Below, in pieces: positions 15,425 through 22,690 of a stretch of DNA of 34,211 nt. The position numbers and the translations under genes are program-made. The stretch's first letter is position 1, and each line of letters begins with the position of its first letter. Origin of the DNA: Lachnospiraceae bacterium (GTDB taxonomy: Bacteria; Bacillota; Clostridia; Lachnospirales; Lachnospiraceae); the NCBI GenBank assembly GCA_900770785.1, contig CAAGLJ010000034.1, forward strand, positions 1 through 34,211, read 5' to 3'. The notes below the pieces were generated by a model. That model saw only the letters and a program-made list of their open reading frames with translations. It was not told the DNA's origin and did not search any database.

Positions 15425-16412
15425 CAAAATCCTCCTCCATTCGTTCTCTGGCATATTCCGCCAGCTCTGTATAGGTAAGCTGCTGCAGTCCTGCCGGAAG
15501 ATTCTTAATTTCCGGGAAGGTATATTGTCTCGTTTTCTTCCAGATATCCTCATAGCTGCTCTTTTGCAAAACCTCCCGGTACTGCTCAATCTTTGCTATG
15601 GCAAAACCATCGGTACGGCCCAGAGTATAGATTACATTACAAAGCCGTAATATATCGAACAGCCCCTGAATGGCATCCGACAAATCCAGAATCACATATT
15701 CGTAATCACTTCCCCTCTCTATTTCTCTAAAAAACTGAATCCATTCTTCTTTATTTACGGAAACGAAATCCAAAAAGGAGCCAAAGGGCGGTAATATGTC
15801 CAGTCCACCCACCCTCTCCGTCATGCTTCCCATTCGATAGGCAAATCTTTCCGGTGTATTTTGCAGATAATAAAGAAGCTCTGACATATCCGTCGTAAAT
15901 TCTTTTTTCAGCAGCTTACCAAGACCAGAGTAACATTCCAGATTAAGATAAAGCACTTTATGCTTCTTCCCAAGAAGCTGTCCCAAAACGAAGGAAAAGG
16001 AGGTTTTCAGGCACTTGCCTACGGGTGAATAGATGCCCACCAGCTTCATCTGTTTTCCTCCGGCTATGGGCCGTCCCATTATACCTTCTTCTGCAATCCA
16101 CTCCAGAAGCTCCCTCATCAGCTTTTCACAGGACTGATATTTCCATAGAGTCTTTTCTTCTGTAGCCAGGCTTTCCTTCTCTTCCCTTAGCAGGATGATG
16201 TGGTCAATAGAAAGCTGTCGAAGCCTGTCCTCATAATCCTTTTGCGCCACTAAAGCAATGGAAATCGGATGCTTTTTGGCAAACTCCTTAAGATTAGCCA
16301 AAGAAGTAAAGGCCTGTACTTCAAAGGGAAAGCCCTTCCCGGTGCTTAAATAATCGGCCAATCCATAGGAATATTCTGCTTCACTGTCACAAACTGCAAG
16401 TATATGATTCAT
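15414..16412 (-). CDS. TadZ/CpaE-like pilus localisation protein
   Basis: The 332-residue protein has an N-terminal receiver-like region (about residues 1-100) and a C-terminal MinD/ParA-like domain from about residue 120, the layout of TadZ/CpaE proteins that place the Tad machine at the cell pole. The nucleotide-binding loop reads GIYSPVGKCLKTSFSF. This keeps a Gly-Lys and a later Lys-Thr/Ser, but not the standard KGGxGKT of ParA proteins, so ATP use is uncertain. The Walker B-like strand YEYVILDLSD is present. Its ATG overlaps the preceding stop codon as TAATG, with AGGAGG nine bases upstream, and tadA starts within its end. Confidence 0.8.
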   Translation of the reverse strand: MNHILAVCDSEAEYSYGLADYLSTGKGFPFEVQAFTSLANLKEFAKKHPISIALVAQKDYEDRLRQLSIDHIILLREEKESLATEEKTLWKYQSCEKLMRELLEWIAEEGIMGRPIAGGKQMKLVGIYSPVGKCLKTSFSFVLGQLLGKKHKVLYLNLECYSGLGKLLKKEFTTDMSELLYYLQNTPERFAYRMGSMTERVGGLDILPPFGSFLDFVSVNKEEWIQFFREIERGSDYEYVILDLSDAIQGLFDILRLCNVIYTLGRTDGFAIAKIEQYREVLQKSSYEDIWKKTRQYTFPEIKNLPAGLQQLTYTELAEYARERMEEDFDEG

Positions 16413-16927
16413 TAAATTACTCCTCCTGTAACTAATACTGTGCCAATCAAGATAGAAATGGTAAACCTTATTCCCGACTCTCTTCGCATTACTTCTCCTT
16501 TATTGCCCTCAGGATAATATGCCATAATCCTTTTCTTTCTGAAGCAGTAAGAGAGATAGGCAAGTGCATATTGCATTCTCTTTATTAAATTTTTTCTCAA
16601 AAGTAATAGGATAAGGGAATGTATTGCTGCTATGAAAAAGGCTGCCGCTATACATCGGGAGGCATCCTTAATGGATAAAAAGCACCCAATCAGGGAAAAC
16701 AGCTTTATATCACCTGCTCCCAGAGTACCCGTCTGAAACAAAGGAAAAAAGAGAAGCGGGGGAATAACTATCCCCGGCAGATAAGCTTTAATCTGTGTCG
16801 TTTCCTGCGTAAGCAAAAATCGCCCCAGTCCAAGAAATAATCCGAATATGATAAGCTGGTTGGGAACCCTTCCTTTCCAAAGATCCCAAAGTGCTGCTAT
16901 CAAAAGAAGCAGAATCAGAATCGTCAT
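16412..16927 (-). CDS. tadV: prepilin peptidase, A24 family (TadV/CpaA-like), first gene of the Tad operon
   Basis: The 171-residue membrane protein carries both A24 aspartates: ALWDLWKGRVPNQL after the first helix and GTLGAGDIKLF. It should cleave the leader of the Flp pilin and of the TadE-like pseudopilins at the cytoplasmic membrane face. About six hydrophobic helices are visible, and the last 45 residues (KKRIMAYYPEGNKGEVMRRE then ISILIGTVLVTGG) form a tail beyond the usual core. The ATG at 16927 has a modest GGCGGTG ribosome site. No gene lies upstream on this strand for 273 bases, so the operon promoter should be in that gap. Confidence 0.88.
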   Translation of the reverse strand: MTILILLLLIAALWDLWKGRVPNQLIIFGLFLGLGRFLLTQETTQIKAYLPGIVIPPLLFFPLFQTGTLGAGDIKLFSLIGCFLSIKDASRCIAAAFFIAAIHSLILLLLRKNLIKRMQYALAYLSYCFRKKRIMAYYPEGNKGEVMRRESGIRFTISILIGTVLVTGGVI

Positions 16928-17200
16928 CTTTTCACCGCCTTAAATAATATAACCGTCTGATTATTCTACGATATTTACCTTTTATTAATAAATATTGCTG
17001 GATAAAATAATGATTAAAATAGAGACAGGGCAGAACCCCATCCAGAAAAATAGATGATTCTAAATAGATAGTTCTTTAGAAGTCACTGAAATTATTACTC
17101 GTGACCAAGAATGATTTAATCTGTTTGTGAGTGTGAGTATAAACCTGATTTTTATTTTTGTCCATACCCTTTTTACAAAAAAATAATTTTTGTCAGTTTT
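16928..17200. other. AT-rich intergenic region upstream of the Tad operon
   Basis: No gene is visible. The stretch must contain the Tad operon promoter: on the minus strand a TATATT box lies about 25 bases before the start codon, but no good -35 partner was found at 16-18 bases. Near 17170-17195 ACAAAAA and TTTTTGT form an A/T-only inverted repeat just after bofA, which may act as a weak terminator for it. A GGGCAGAACCC mini-hairpin is at about 17028-17038. I recognise no riboswitch. Confidence 0.4.
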
Positions 17201-17473
17201 TTACAACAGGCTGTAAATTTTTACACCAAAAAGCAGGATAACCCCTGGAAATCCAAGGATTGTACTCGTCAAAACCGTTCCCGGATTCACCCCTATGGAA
17301 AGAGAAATTCCAAACAACTGCATTAATTGATTTCCAAAAAAAATCAGAATTGTCCCTGATACCCCTCTGTATACCAGATTCAGAATCAAGTGGGAATGCC
17401 GTTTTACGGCAAGTAATAAAAGCACGATTCCACAGACACCAACAATAAGAAATGCTCCCTGATAGGTTTCCAT
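17201..17473 (-). CDS. bofA: BofA-family pro-sigma-K processing inhibitor homologue
   Basis: The 90-residue protein has two or three membrane helices and the C-terminal BofA pattern GVNPGTVLTSTILGFPGVIL. In Bacillus subtilis BofA sits in the membrane around the forespore and restrains the protease that activates sigma-K. Its presence points to a spore-forming lineage, though not to spore formation by this strain. GGGGG lies seven bases before the ATG at 17473. In B. subtilis bofA follows yaaL; here yaaL is next door but divergent, sharing a 121-base intergenic region. Confidence 0.88.
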   Translation of the reverse strand: METYQGAFLIVGVCGIVLLLLAVKRHSHLILNLVYRGVSGTILIFFGNQLMQLFGISLSIGVNPGTVLTSTILGFPGVILLFGVKIYSLL

Positions 17474-17594
17474 GTATTTACCCCCAAAGATTACTGTTAG
17501 TCCATTCTATGTTGTCCTTTTCTCTTTTATGATATGTATATTTTTTCCTGTAGGTGACTATACTTCTCATAAGAATAATAAGGAGGAAAACACA

Positions 17595-17888
17595 ATGAAA
17601 TTCCATTTTCGCCAATCTTCCTGCCCGGTTTTTGAAGAAAAACCAAAAACCCTTAGAGAATCTGTACTGGAGGATTTGGAAAAAACAAGGTTTGAACTGG
17701 AAACAGCCTATTTAGGCTTTGATTATGTAACCGACCCGGATTTAATTGACTGCTATATTTATGAAGTAAATTCTATTATGAAGCGATATCGGTATCTGTT
17801 AAATCAGGCAGCGAACCTAAGTCCACTGCCTGAAGAAGAAACTTTTAATTCAAATACGGAAACCTCGGTCGGCGCCCTGGTCGGCTAA
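17595..17888 (+). CDS. YaaL/DUF2508 family protein
   Basis: This 97-residue soluble protein matches the small YaaL (DUF2508) family: a helical segment DLEKTRFELETAYLGFDYVT, then DPDLIDCYIYEVNSIMKRY with the conserved Asp-Pro-Asp-Leu-Ile-Asp. Function is unknown. AGGAGG at 17581-17586 stands eight bases before the ATG at 17595; the frame is open upstream to 17472 but that part is intergenic. The neighbour bofA supports the call, since the two are linked in Firmicutes. Its last 39 bases overlap the end of fliS on the other strand. Confidence 0.85.
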   Translation: MKFHFRQSSCPVFEEKPKTLRESVLEDLEKTRFELETAYLGFDYVTDPDLIDCYIYEVNSIMKRYRYLLNQAANLSPLPEEETFNSNTETSVGALVG

Positions 17889-18326
17889 ATCTACATTCAG
17901 GCTTCCTTTTCCGTAAGTGAGGCCTGCATATACAGCCTGAGTATTTTTCATAAGGGGAGCCGAGGTGTCCTGTGAAGCCACCTTTTCATAGGACTTCTTC
18001 AGCTCTTTAAGCATATCCACAACCGGTTCCATCAGCTCTCTTTTTCCCTGTATAGCTGCTGTAGAAAGCTGTCTTTTATAGAAAAAATAGAGGCTGTGGA
18101 GCTTGAGAGCGATATCATAGCTTAAGTCCAAAGAAGCGATCAACTCATCAATACAGTCCTTTGCTTTCCCAATACTTTTCTTAAACTCTGCCTTGTCTCC
18201 TGCATCAAAGGCCGCTGATGCGTCCTCCAGAAAGGCGAGAGTCATCTCGTACAGAATTACTACCAGACCGGTTTTATTTGCCTGTGTAATTTTCAGGGTA
18301 AATTCCTGCTTTTTCTCTCTCGTCAT
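17850..18326 (-). CDS. fliS: FliS-like flagellin export chaperone
   Basis: FliS binds the C-terminus of flagellin in the cytoplasm and keeps it from polymerising before export. The protein shows the FliS helix pattern: ITQANKTGLVVILYEMTLAF, ASAAFDAGDKAEFKKSIGKA, IASLDLSYDIALKLHSLY and a C-terminal YGKGSLNVDLA. The start is ambiguous. The ATG at 18326 (158 residues, GAGG four bases upstream) fits homologues beginning MTxExKQEFT. An upstream ATG at 18398 (182 residues, AAGGAG three bases upstream) lies eight bases after the flagellin stop. It directly follows the flagellin gene, as expected for co-expression, and its 3' end overlaps yaaL antisense by 39 bases. Confidence 0.82.
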   Translation of the reverse strand: MTREKKQEFTLKITQANKTGLVVILYEMTLAFLEDASAAFDAGDKAEFKKSIGKAKDCIDELIASLDLSYDIALKLHSLYFFYKRQLSTAAIQGKRELMEPVVDMLKELKKSYEKVASQDTSAPLMKNTQAVYAGLTYGKGSLNVDLADQGADRGFRI

Positions 18327-18405
18327 AATTCCTCTTATTCTGCTGACTGACAGCATTCCCGTTACTGAGTCCTGTGCTTTATTCAAGCGTTTGGCCATTT
18401 ACTCC

Positions 18406-19530
18406 TTACTGTAATAACTGTAATACAGTGGAAGGTCTTTCGTTGGCCTGGGCCAGCATTGAGGTTGCCGCCTGATTAATCACCTGATAGCTGCTGTATT
18501 CCGTCATCTCGGTTGCCATATCCGTATCCATAACTCTGGAATAAGCTGTGGTCATGTTCTCACTGGTCACATCCAGGCTGTTTGCGGTATGCTCAAGTCG
18601 ATTCTGATATGCTCCTAATGCACTGCGGGCTGAAGAAACAAAACGAATGGCATAATCCACATCATTAATCGCCTGAGTAGAATTCTCCATAGTCAAAGTA
18701 TCTGTTTTATGGATGCTCATATTCTTGGTGGTCATGGCAGGAATCTTGACATCCAGAGTCTGGCCTTCATTAGCACCAATCTGAAGCGTCAGAGAACCCA
18801 TACCGGTTATATCAATAGTCATATCCTGAATATTGGCAGTATTCTCAACCAGAGTAATCTGCATTTCAAAATTCTGAGAACCGGTTATGATAACCACATC
18901 CTCTTTAACGCTGATGGTAACATTGTTGGTAATATCATCGCCATTCGGTGCTTCCAGCTTGAAATTATTCTGTCCCTTGTCCGCGGTTTTATCCGTAAGC
19001 TTTCCATCCTCCCAGTCTGCGGTCAGGGTCAGGGTATATTTTCCAACGGGTACCTTTTCGTCATAATAGTTGACTTTAACATTGCCATCAGTGGTATAGC
19101 CCTTCATATCAAAGCTTCCATCCAACAGGTTCTGTCCATTAAACTGGGTAGTATCCGCAATTCGCTGTACCTCTTCCTTTAAGGCCTGGAACTCATCATC
19201 AATCATCACCCTGTCCGAATCAGCAAGAACACCATTTGCCCCCTTAATTGCCAGCTCATTCATTCTCTGAAGAATATCATGGATCTCTCCCAGAGCCCCG
19301 TCGCAGACCTCAATAACGGAAATACCATTGGTTGTGTTGTCTCCCGCAACATCCAGTCCTCGAATCTGAGCGTTCATTCGGCGGGAAAGAGCCAGACCGG
19401 AAGGGTTATCCTTTGCACTGTTAATCTTATAGCCGGAGGACAGGCGTTCCATGGCCTTGGATAAATTGGAATCATTCCTGTGCAAAGCATTATTGGTCAG
19501 CATCGCTGTTACGTTATAATTAATTCTCAT
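18406..19530 (-). CDS. flagellin
   Basis: This is the filament subunit of the flagellum (FliC/Hag family). The 374-residue protein has the conserved N-terminal helices (MRINYNVTAMLTNNALHRND, then LSSGYKINSAKDNPSGLALS) and the C-terminal helices (AIRFVSSARSALGAYQNRLE) ending in MLAQANERPSTVLQLLQ, the export and polymerisation end. The centre, about residues 145-270, is a variable Thr- and Asp-rich outer domain. AAAGGAAG precedes the ATG at 19530. It follows the 1007-residue gene after 27 bases without a clear promoter of its own, and fliS follows it, so all three probably form one sigma-28 operon. Confidence 0.97.
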   Translation of the reverse strand: MRINYNVTAMLTNNALHRNDSNLSKAMERLSSGYKINSAKDNPSGLALSRRMNAQIRGLDVAGDNTTNGISVIEVCDGALGEIHDILQRMNELAIKGANGVLADSDRVMIDDEFQALKEEVQRIADTTQFNGQNLLDGSFDMKGYTTDGNVKVNYYDEKVPVGKYTLTLTADWEDGKLTDKTADKGQNNFKLEAPNGDDITNNVTISVKEDVVIITGSQNFEMQITLVENTANIQDMTIDITGMGSLTLQIGANEGQTLDVKIPAMTTKNMSIHKTDTLTMENSTQAINDVDYAIRFVSSARSALGAYQNRLEHTANSLDVTSENMTTAYSRVMDTDMATEMTEYSSYQVINQAATSMLAQANERPSTVLQLLQ

Positions 19531-19557
19531 GATTTTCTTCCTTTCTTTTGTCAGCTT

Positions 19558-22500
19558 TTATCTCGTTCTGATAAAGGTAATAAAGCCTTTTGCTATTTTA
19601 TACAGAAGTGCTGTGTCCGTATTTTTTACGTTATTCTTTGCTTCAAGGCCATTAATATTCAGGTTTTTGTTTTCCCCAAAGAAAATTCCCTTCAGTTCAA
19701 TCCCTGTTTCTTCCAGTGCCTCAGAAATAATATTCGTTAAAGCCCCTGACTGCTCCCAAAGCAGCTCCTTCTTATCCATATATTCTGTTAAAATGGATCC
19801 TTCGAGAGCATTCATGGACACCCTAAAACGTGCCTCTACCTTACCCAGCTTTTCCGTATCCAGAGTAATCTTTACTTCTCCTGCCGTTTCTGAATTGTGG
19901 ATGATCTTCAGATTAATAGAAGTAACCTCTTCTCCAATCTGTACCGGAATTTCATAGTTTTCTTCCCTGGACAGGTCAGCTGCCAGATTAAGCTGCTTAT
20001 AAAGCTGCTGAATTCCTTTGATATCCACATAGCCTGCTTCATCACCCATAGCTGAAACGGCATTCTCCAGAGCCTGCCCTGCTTCTTCAATAATGGACTG
20101 ATATGCCTCCTCCCGATTCCGGGGCTGATCCATTGTATCAATGAACGCTTCTGCTTTTTCCAGAATACCGAAGGCCTCTTCACCTGCCCCCGAACCTTCC
20201 TGCTTCTTAAGAAAATTTTCTTCCAGAGTTTTAATCTGGCGGAAGGTTCTTCCTCTCTGTCCATTGAGAACGCCGGCACTCTGTAAATGGTCTATGGTAA
20301 CGGGCTGGTTATAGGTCTTTAAGTAGTCTGCCTGAGTACCATCCTTTTCCAGAATCTGTCTGATTTCCTCCAGGCTTTCCTTTGCAAATCTCTCTTCCAG
20401 CTCTTCATCCTCTGCAATATTTTTCATCTCTCTGATCAGCTGCTTGAGACTCATATCCCCATTCAAGTCCTGACGTATTTGGTTAATTCCTTCTTCAATC
20501 TGATCTGATATGGAGATTCCCTTCTTCTCCAGCCTGCTTAAGGTCCCTACAGCATCATCTACCCGGATGTCTGTTCCCTTAGCCTTACGGCTTCTTACGG
20601 CAGATAAAAGATTGGAAAAATTCAAATCTGCACCCTGGGCAACCAGACTTCCGACAGCTGCTCCGTCACTCTTTTCAATCTGGCGGAAAAGCCGGTAGAT
20701 TCCAATATAAGCCTTACGCTCCTTTGCACTGATCTCTCCTTTTTGTTCCATTTTATACAGGAACTTACTGTATTTGGAGGTATCCTGACCAAACTGAGCA
20801 TCTTTTTCCATAATATAATTCTGCAGCTCATTCAGGGTCATTTCCAGGGGATTTTTGCCCTGACGAATCATTTCCAAAGTAAGCCCTGGCTTCATTCCTG
20901 TGATGACATCCCGAACCTGGCGGTCTGCTTCCTGTACTCTCCAGAGATTCTCTTCCGTGATTTCCATTCGGTTATACCCAAGAATGCGTACCGCTCTTCT
21001 GCTTTCTTCTGTAATCTCCAGGTTCATTTCCTGTAATATATCATCTACATTGCGAAAGGCCTTGCCGATACTGTCTCCCAAATCTGCTCTGGGAGCGGTC
21101 ATCAGGGTTTCATAGCTTTCGTTAGCTGCCCGATACTGGCTCTGTAACAGTCGCCCTTCCTGACCTGCCTCTTTCAGCGTAGGATTGTCCATAAAGGGAA
21201 GCTTTCCTGCCAGTGCAAGAGGCATCCTGGGCAGCTCTCTAATCTGTTCCAGCGTCTGGGTAAAAATCTCGCTCTTCTGGGTAGTGTCGATTTTTCCAAA
21301 CAGAGCTTCCTGCCACTGTCTGGCAGCTTCATCCAATTTGCCAATCAGCTCCTCCATAGGTGCCGTATCAATGGAAAAGCCGGACTGAATCAGTTTCAGA
21401 TTGGCTTCCACCGTCATCTTAAGCCTTACTTCCTCCAGAGTCTTTCTGGCCTGTAGCTGAATCGTAAAATTGCCTTCAGCCCTGTAATAGCCCTCCATAT
21501 TTTCCAGGCTTAAGGAAAGTCCGGTCTCCACAGCATAATCTGCGGCCTCTATAGGAAGCTTCTGATATCGCTCGTAATAATTCACCGCCTGACGGTATAT
21601 ACTTTCTGCCTCTTTCTGTACCGGAATATCCCATACGCTGCGGCCTTCTCCCAATGCCTTGGCTGCCTGATTGATAATTATTTCTGCATCCAGAGGGAAA
21701 GAAAGCTGCTCCAGTCTTCCCATCAATTCTATGTTTTCACCGCTGACAGGAATACCTTTTTCCATCAGCCATTGTGCCCTTCTAATATTTTCCTGGTCTG
21801 CTGTCAGGCCGCTGGCTTTTACCCGCTGCTCTATCTGCTCCTGCATCCTGGTATAATCAGCCTCACTGACCTCAGTTTTTCGGATATCCCGAACGTTCTC
21901 ACCCTGCCTGCCATAGCTGCCGCTGGCATAACCCGTAGTCCTGCCGCTATAGGCCACATTTACGCTGCTGTAGCTGGCTTTATAAAGATTGCTTAAGGTT
22001 GGCTCCAGTCCGCTCCCCAGTAAGTAAGCAATATTTCCCTCACCCAGACCTTTCAGAGAAAGTGCCTGCTCCAGGGCCTCTTCTACCTGCCGGATATTTT
22101 CCCGGGTAACCGGTGCATCAGCCTTCTTCAACGCTCTTTCTATACTTCTGGCGTAGCCGCTGCTGCCCGTAATTTCTTCCAGTTCTGCCGTAGATAAATC
22201 ATCATTAAAGCCCGCAATCTCTGTTCCCGACTGTGCCAGCACTGTTTTGATTTTATCCAGGATATTCACTGCTTCCTCCGGCTCCATGCTGTATACATCA
22301 AAGCCTTCCTTATCCATTTCCATAAAATCCCTGCCGGACATAGAATTAGACATTACTGCATTAAAGTTCCGCTGCAGAGCCATATATGCATTGACTCCCA
22401 CATCCTGTATAACTTTCCCGTTATAGCCAAAGTCATCCGTAACTTTACCAGAAATGTCTAATACAGTCTGCCTGTTGAGAAAAGAAGCCGCTCCTGTTTT

Positions 22501-22581
22501 GTCACTTTTTCGGCAAGAGCTCTTCTCCATACAAGTGTTTTTTTGTTGTTCTGTCTTTTGTAAGTCAAAACTTATTCTCAT
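19558..22581 (-). CDS. large helical flagellar-operon protein (DUF6240-like, FliK-like C-terminus)
   Basis: This 1007-residue protein has no signal peptide or membrane helix. It is strongly helical and charged, and repeats a short pattern of the type (I/A)PV(T/S)xENI: APVTRENIRQVEEA near residue 157, IPVSGENIELMGRL near 278 and MEITEENLWRVQEA further on. Its length and repeats recall the DUF6240 family of Lachnospiraceae. About residues 870-970 (EVKITLDTEKLGKVEARFRV, then GIELKGIFFGEN) resemble the C-terminal domain of FliK hook-length control proteins. The ATG at 22581 has AAGGAA nine bases upstream; a TTG at 22590 is less likely. A sigma-28 promoter lies 79 bases upstream. Function is unknown; a link to filament assembly or export is inferred from the operon. 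Confidence 0.75.
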   Translation of the reverse strand: MRISFDLQKTEQQKNTCMEKSSCRKSDKTGAASFLNRQTVLDISGKVTDDFGYNGKVIQDVGVNAYMALQRNFNAVMSNSMSGRDFMEMDKEGFDVYSMEPEEAVNILDKIKTVLAQSGTEIAGFNDDLSTAELEEITGSSGYARSIERALKKADAPVTRENIRQVEEALEQALSLKGLGEGNIAYLLGSGLEPTLSNLYKASYSSVNVAYSGRTTGYASGSYGRQGENVRDIRKTEVSEADYTRMQEQIEQRVKASGLTADQENIRRAQWLMEKGIPVSGENIELMGRLEQLSFPLDAEIIINQAAKALGEGRSVWDIPVQKEAESIYRQAVNYYERYQKLPIEAADYAVETGLSLSLENMEGYYRAEGNFTIQLQARKTLEEVRLKMTVEANLKLIQSGFSIDTAPMEELIGKLDEAARQWQEALFGKIDTTQKSEIFTQTLEQIRELPRMPLALAGKLPFMDNPTLKEAGQEGRLLQSQYRAANESYETLMTAPRADLGDSIGKAFRNVDDILQEMNLEITEESRRAVRILGYNRMEITEENLWRVQEADRQVRDVITGMKPGLTLEMIRQGKNPLEMTLNELQNYIMEKDAQFGQDTSKYSKFLYKMEQKGEISAKERKAYIGIYRLFRQIEKSDGAAVGSLVAQGADLNFSNLLSAVRSRKAKGTDIRVDDAVGTLSRLEKKGISISDQIEEGINQIRQDLNGDMSLKQLIREMKNIAEDEELEERFAKESLEEIRQILEKDGTQADYLKTYNQPVTIDHLQSAGVLNGQRGRTFRQIKTLEENFLKKQEGSGAGEEAFGILEKAEAFIDTMDQPRNREEAYQSIIEEAGQALENAVSAMGDEAGYVDIKGIQQLYKQLNLAADLSREENYEIPVQIGEEVTSINLKIIHNSETAGEVKITLDTEKLGKVEARFRVSMNALEGSILTEYMDKKELLWEQSGALTNIISEALEETGIELKGIFFGENKNLNINGLEAKNNVKNTDTALLYKIAKGFITFIRTR

Positions 22582-22603
22582 ACGTTCCAATTCCTTATAA
22601 AAT

Positions 22604-22657
22604 AAAAAAGAGTGAATATAAGCGATTTCTTCAAAAACTATCTCTCACATTCACTCT
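22604..22657 (-). terminator. terminator of glgB within the flagellar operon leader
   Basis: On the minus strand AGAGTGAAT (22657-22649) pairs with ATTCACTCT (22617-22609) across a 31-base loop and is followed by TTTTT A TTTT. Nine perfect pairs plus a T tract fit a Rho-independent terminator for glgB. The sigma-28 type promoter at 22660-22687 lies immediately before its first arm. Confidence 0.65.
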
Positions 22658-22659
22658 CT

Positions 22660-22687
22660 ATTTCGGCTCTTTTAAAATGAAACTTAA
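22660..22687 (-). promoter_or_regulatory. sigma-28 (FliA/SigD) type promoter of the flagellar operon
   Basis: On the minus strand TTAAGTTT (22687-22680) and GCCGAAAT (22667-22660) are 12 bases apart. They match the flagellar sigma factor consensus TAAAGTTT and GCCGATAA/T at seven of eight positions each. Transcription would begin near 22653 and run into the large helical protein, flagellin and fliS genes. Confidence 0.72.
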
Positions 22688-22690
22688 CCT

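Noticed and set aside
15425..15589. An upstream extension of tadA by 55 residues.
   Set aside because: The extension lies within the TadZ-like gene, has no ribosome site and reads as shadow sequence rich in Arg and Ser; the ATG at 15424 has GGAGG at the right distance.
16928..17200. A possible cyclic-di-GMP riboswitch upstream of the Tad operon.
   Set aside because: Neither the conserved core of class I nor a pseudoknot layout of class II could be found; only short A/T-rich inverted repeats are present.
17474..17530. A sigma-E type -10 (CATAGAAT on the minus strand) before bofA.
   Set aside because: The nearest -35-like CATATC is about 19 bases away, longer than the usual 13-15, so the pair is not convincing.
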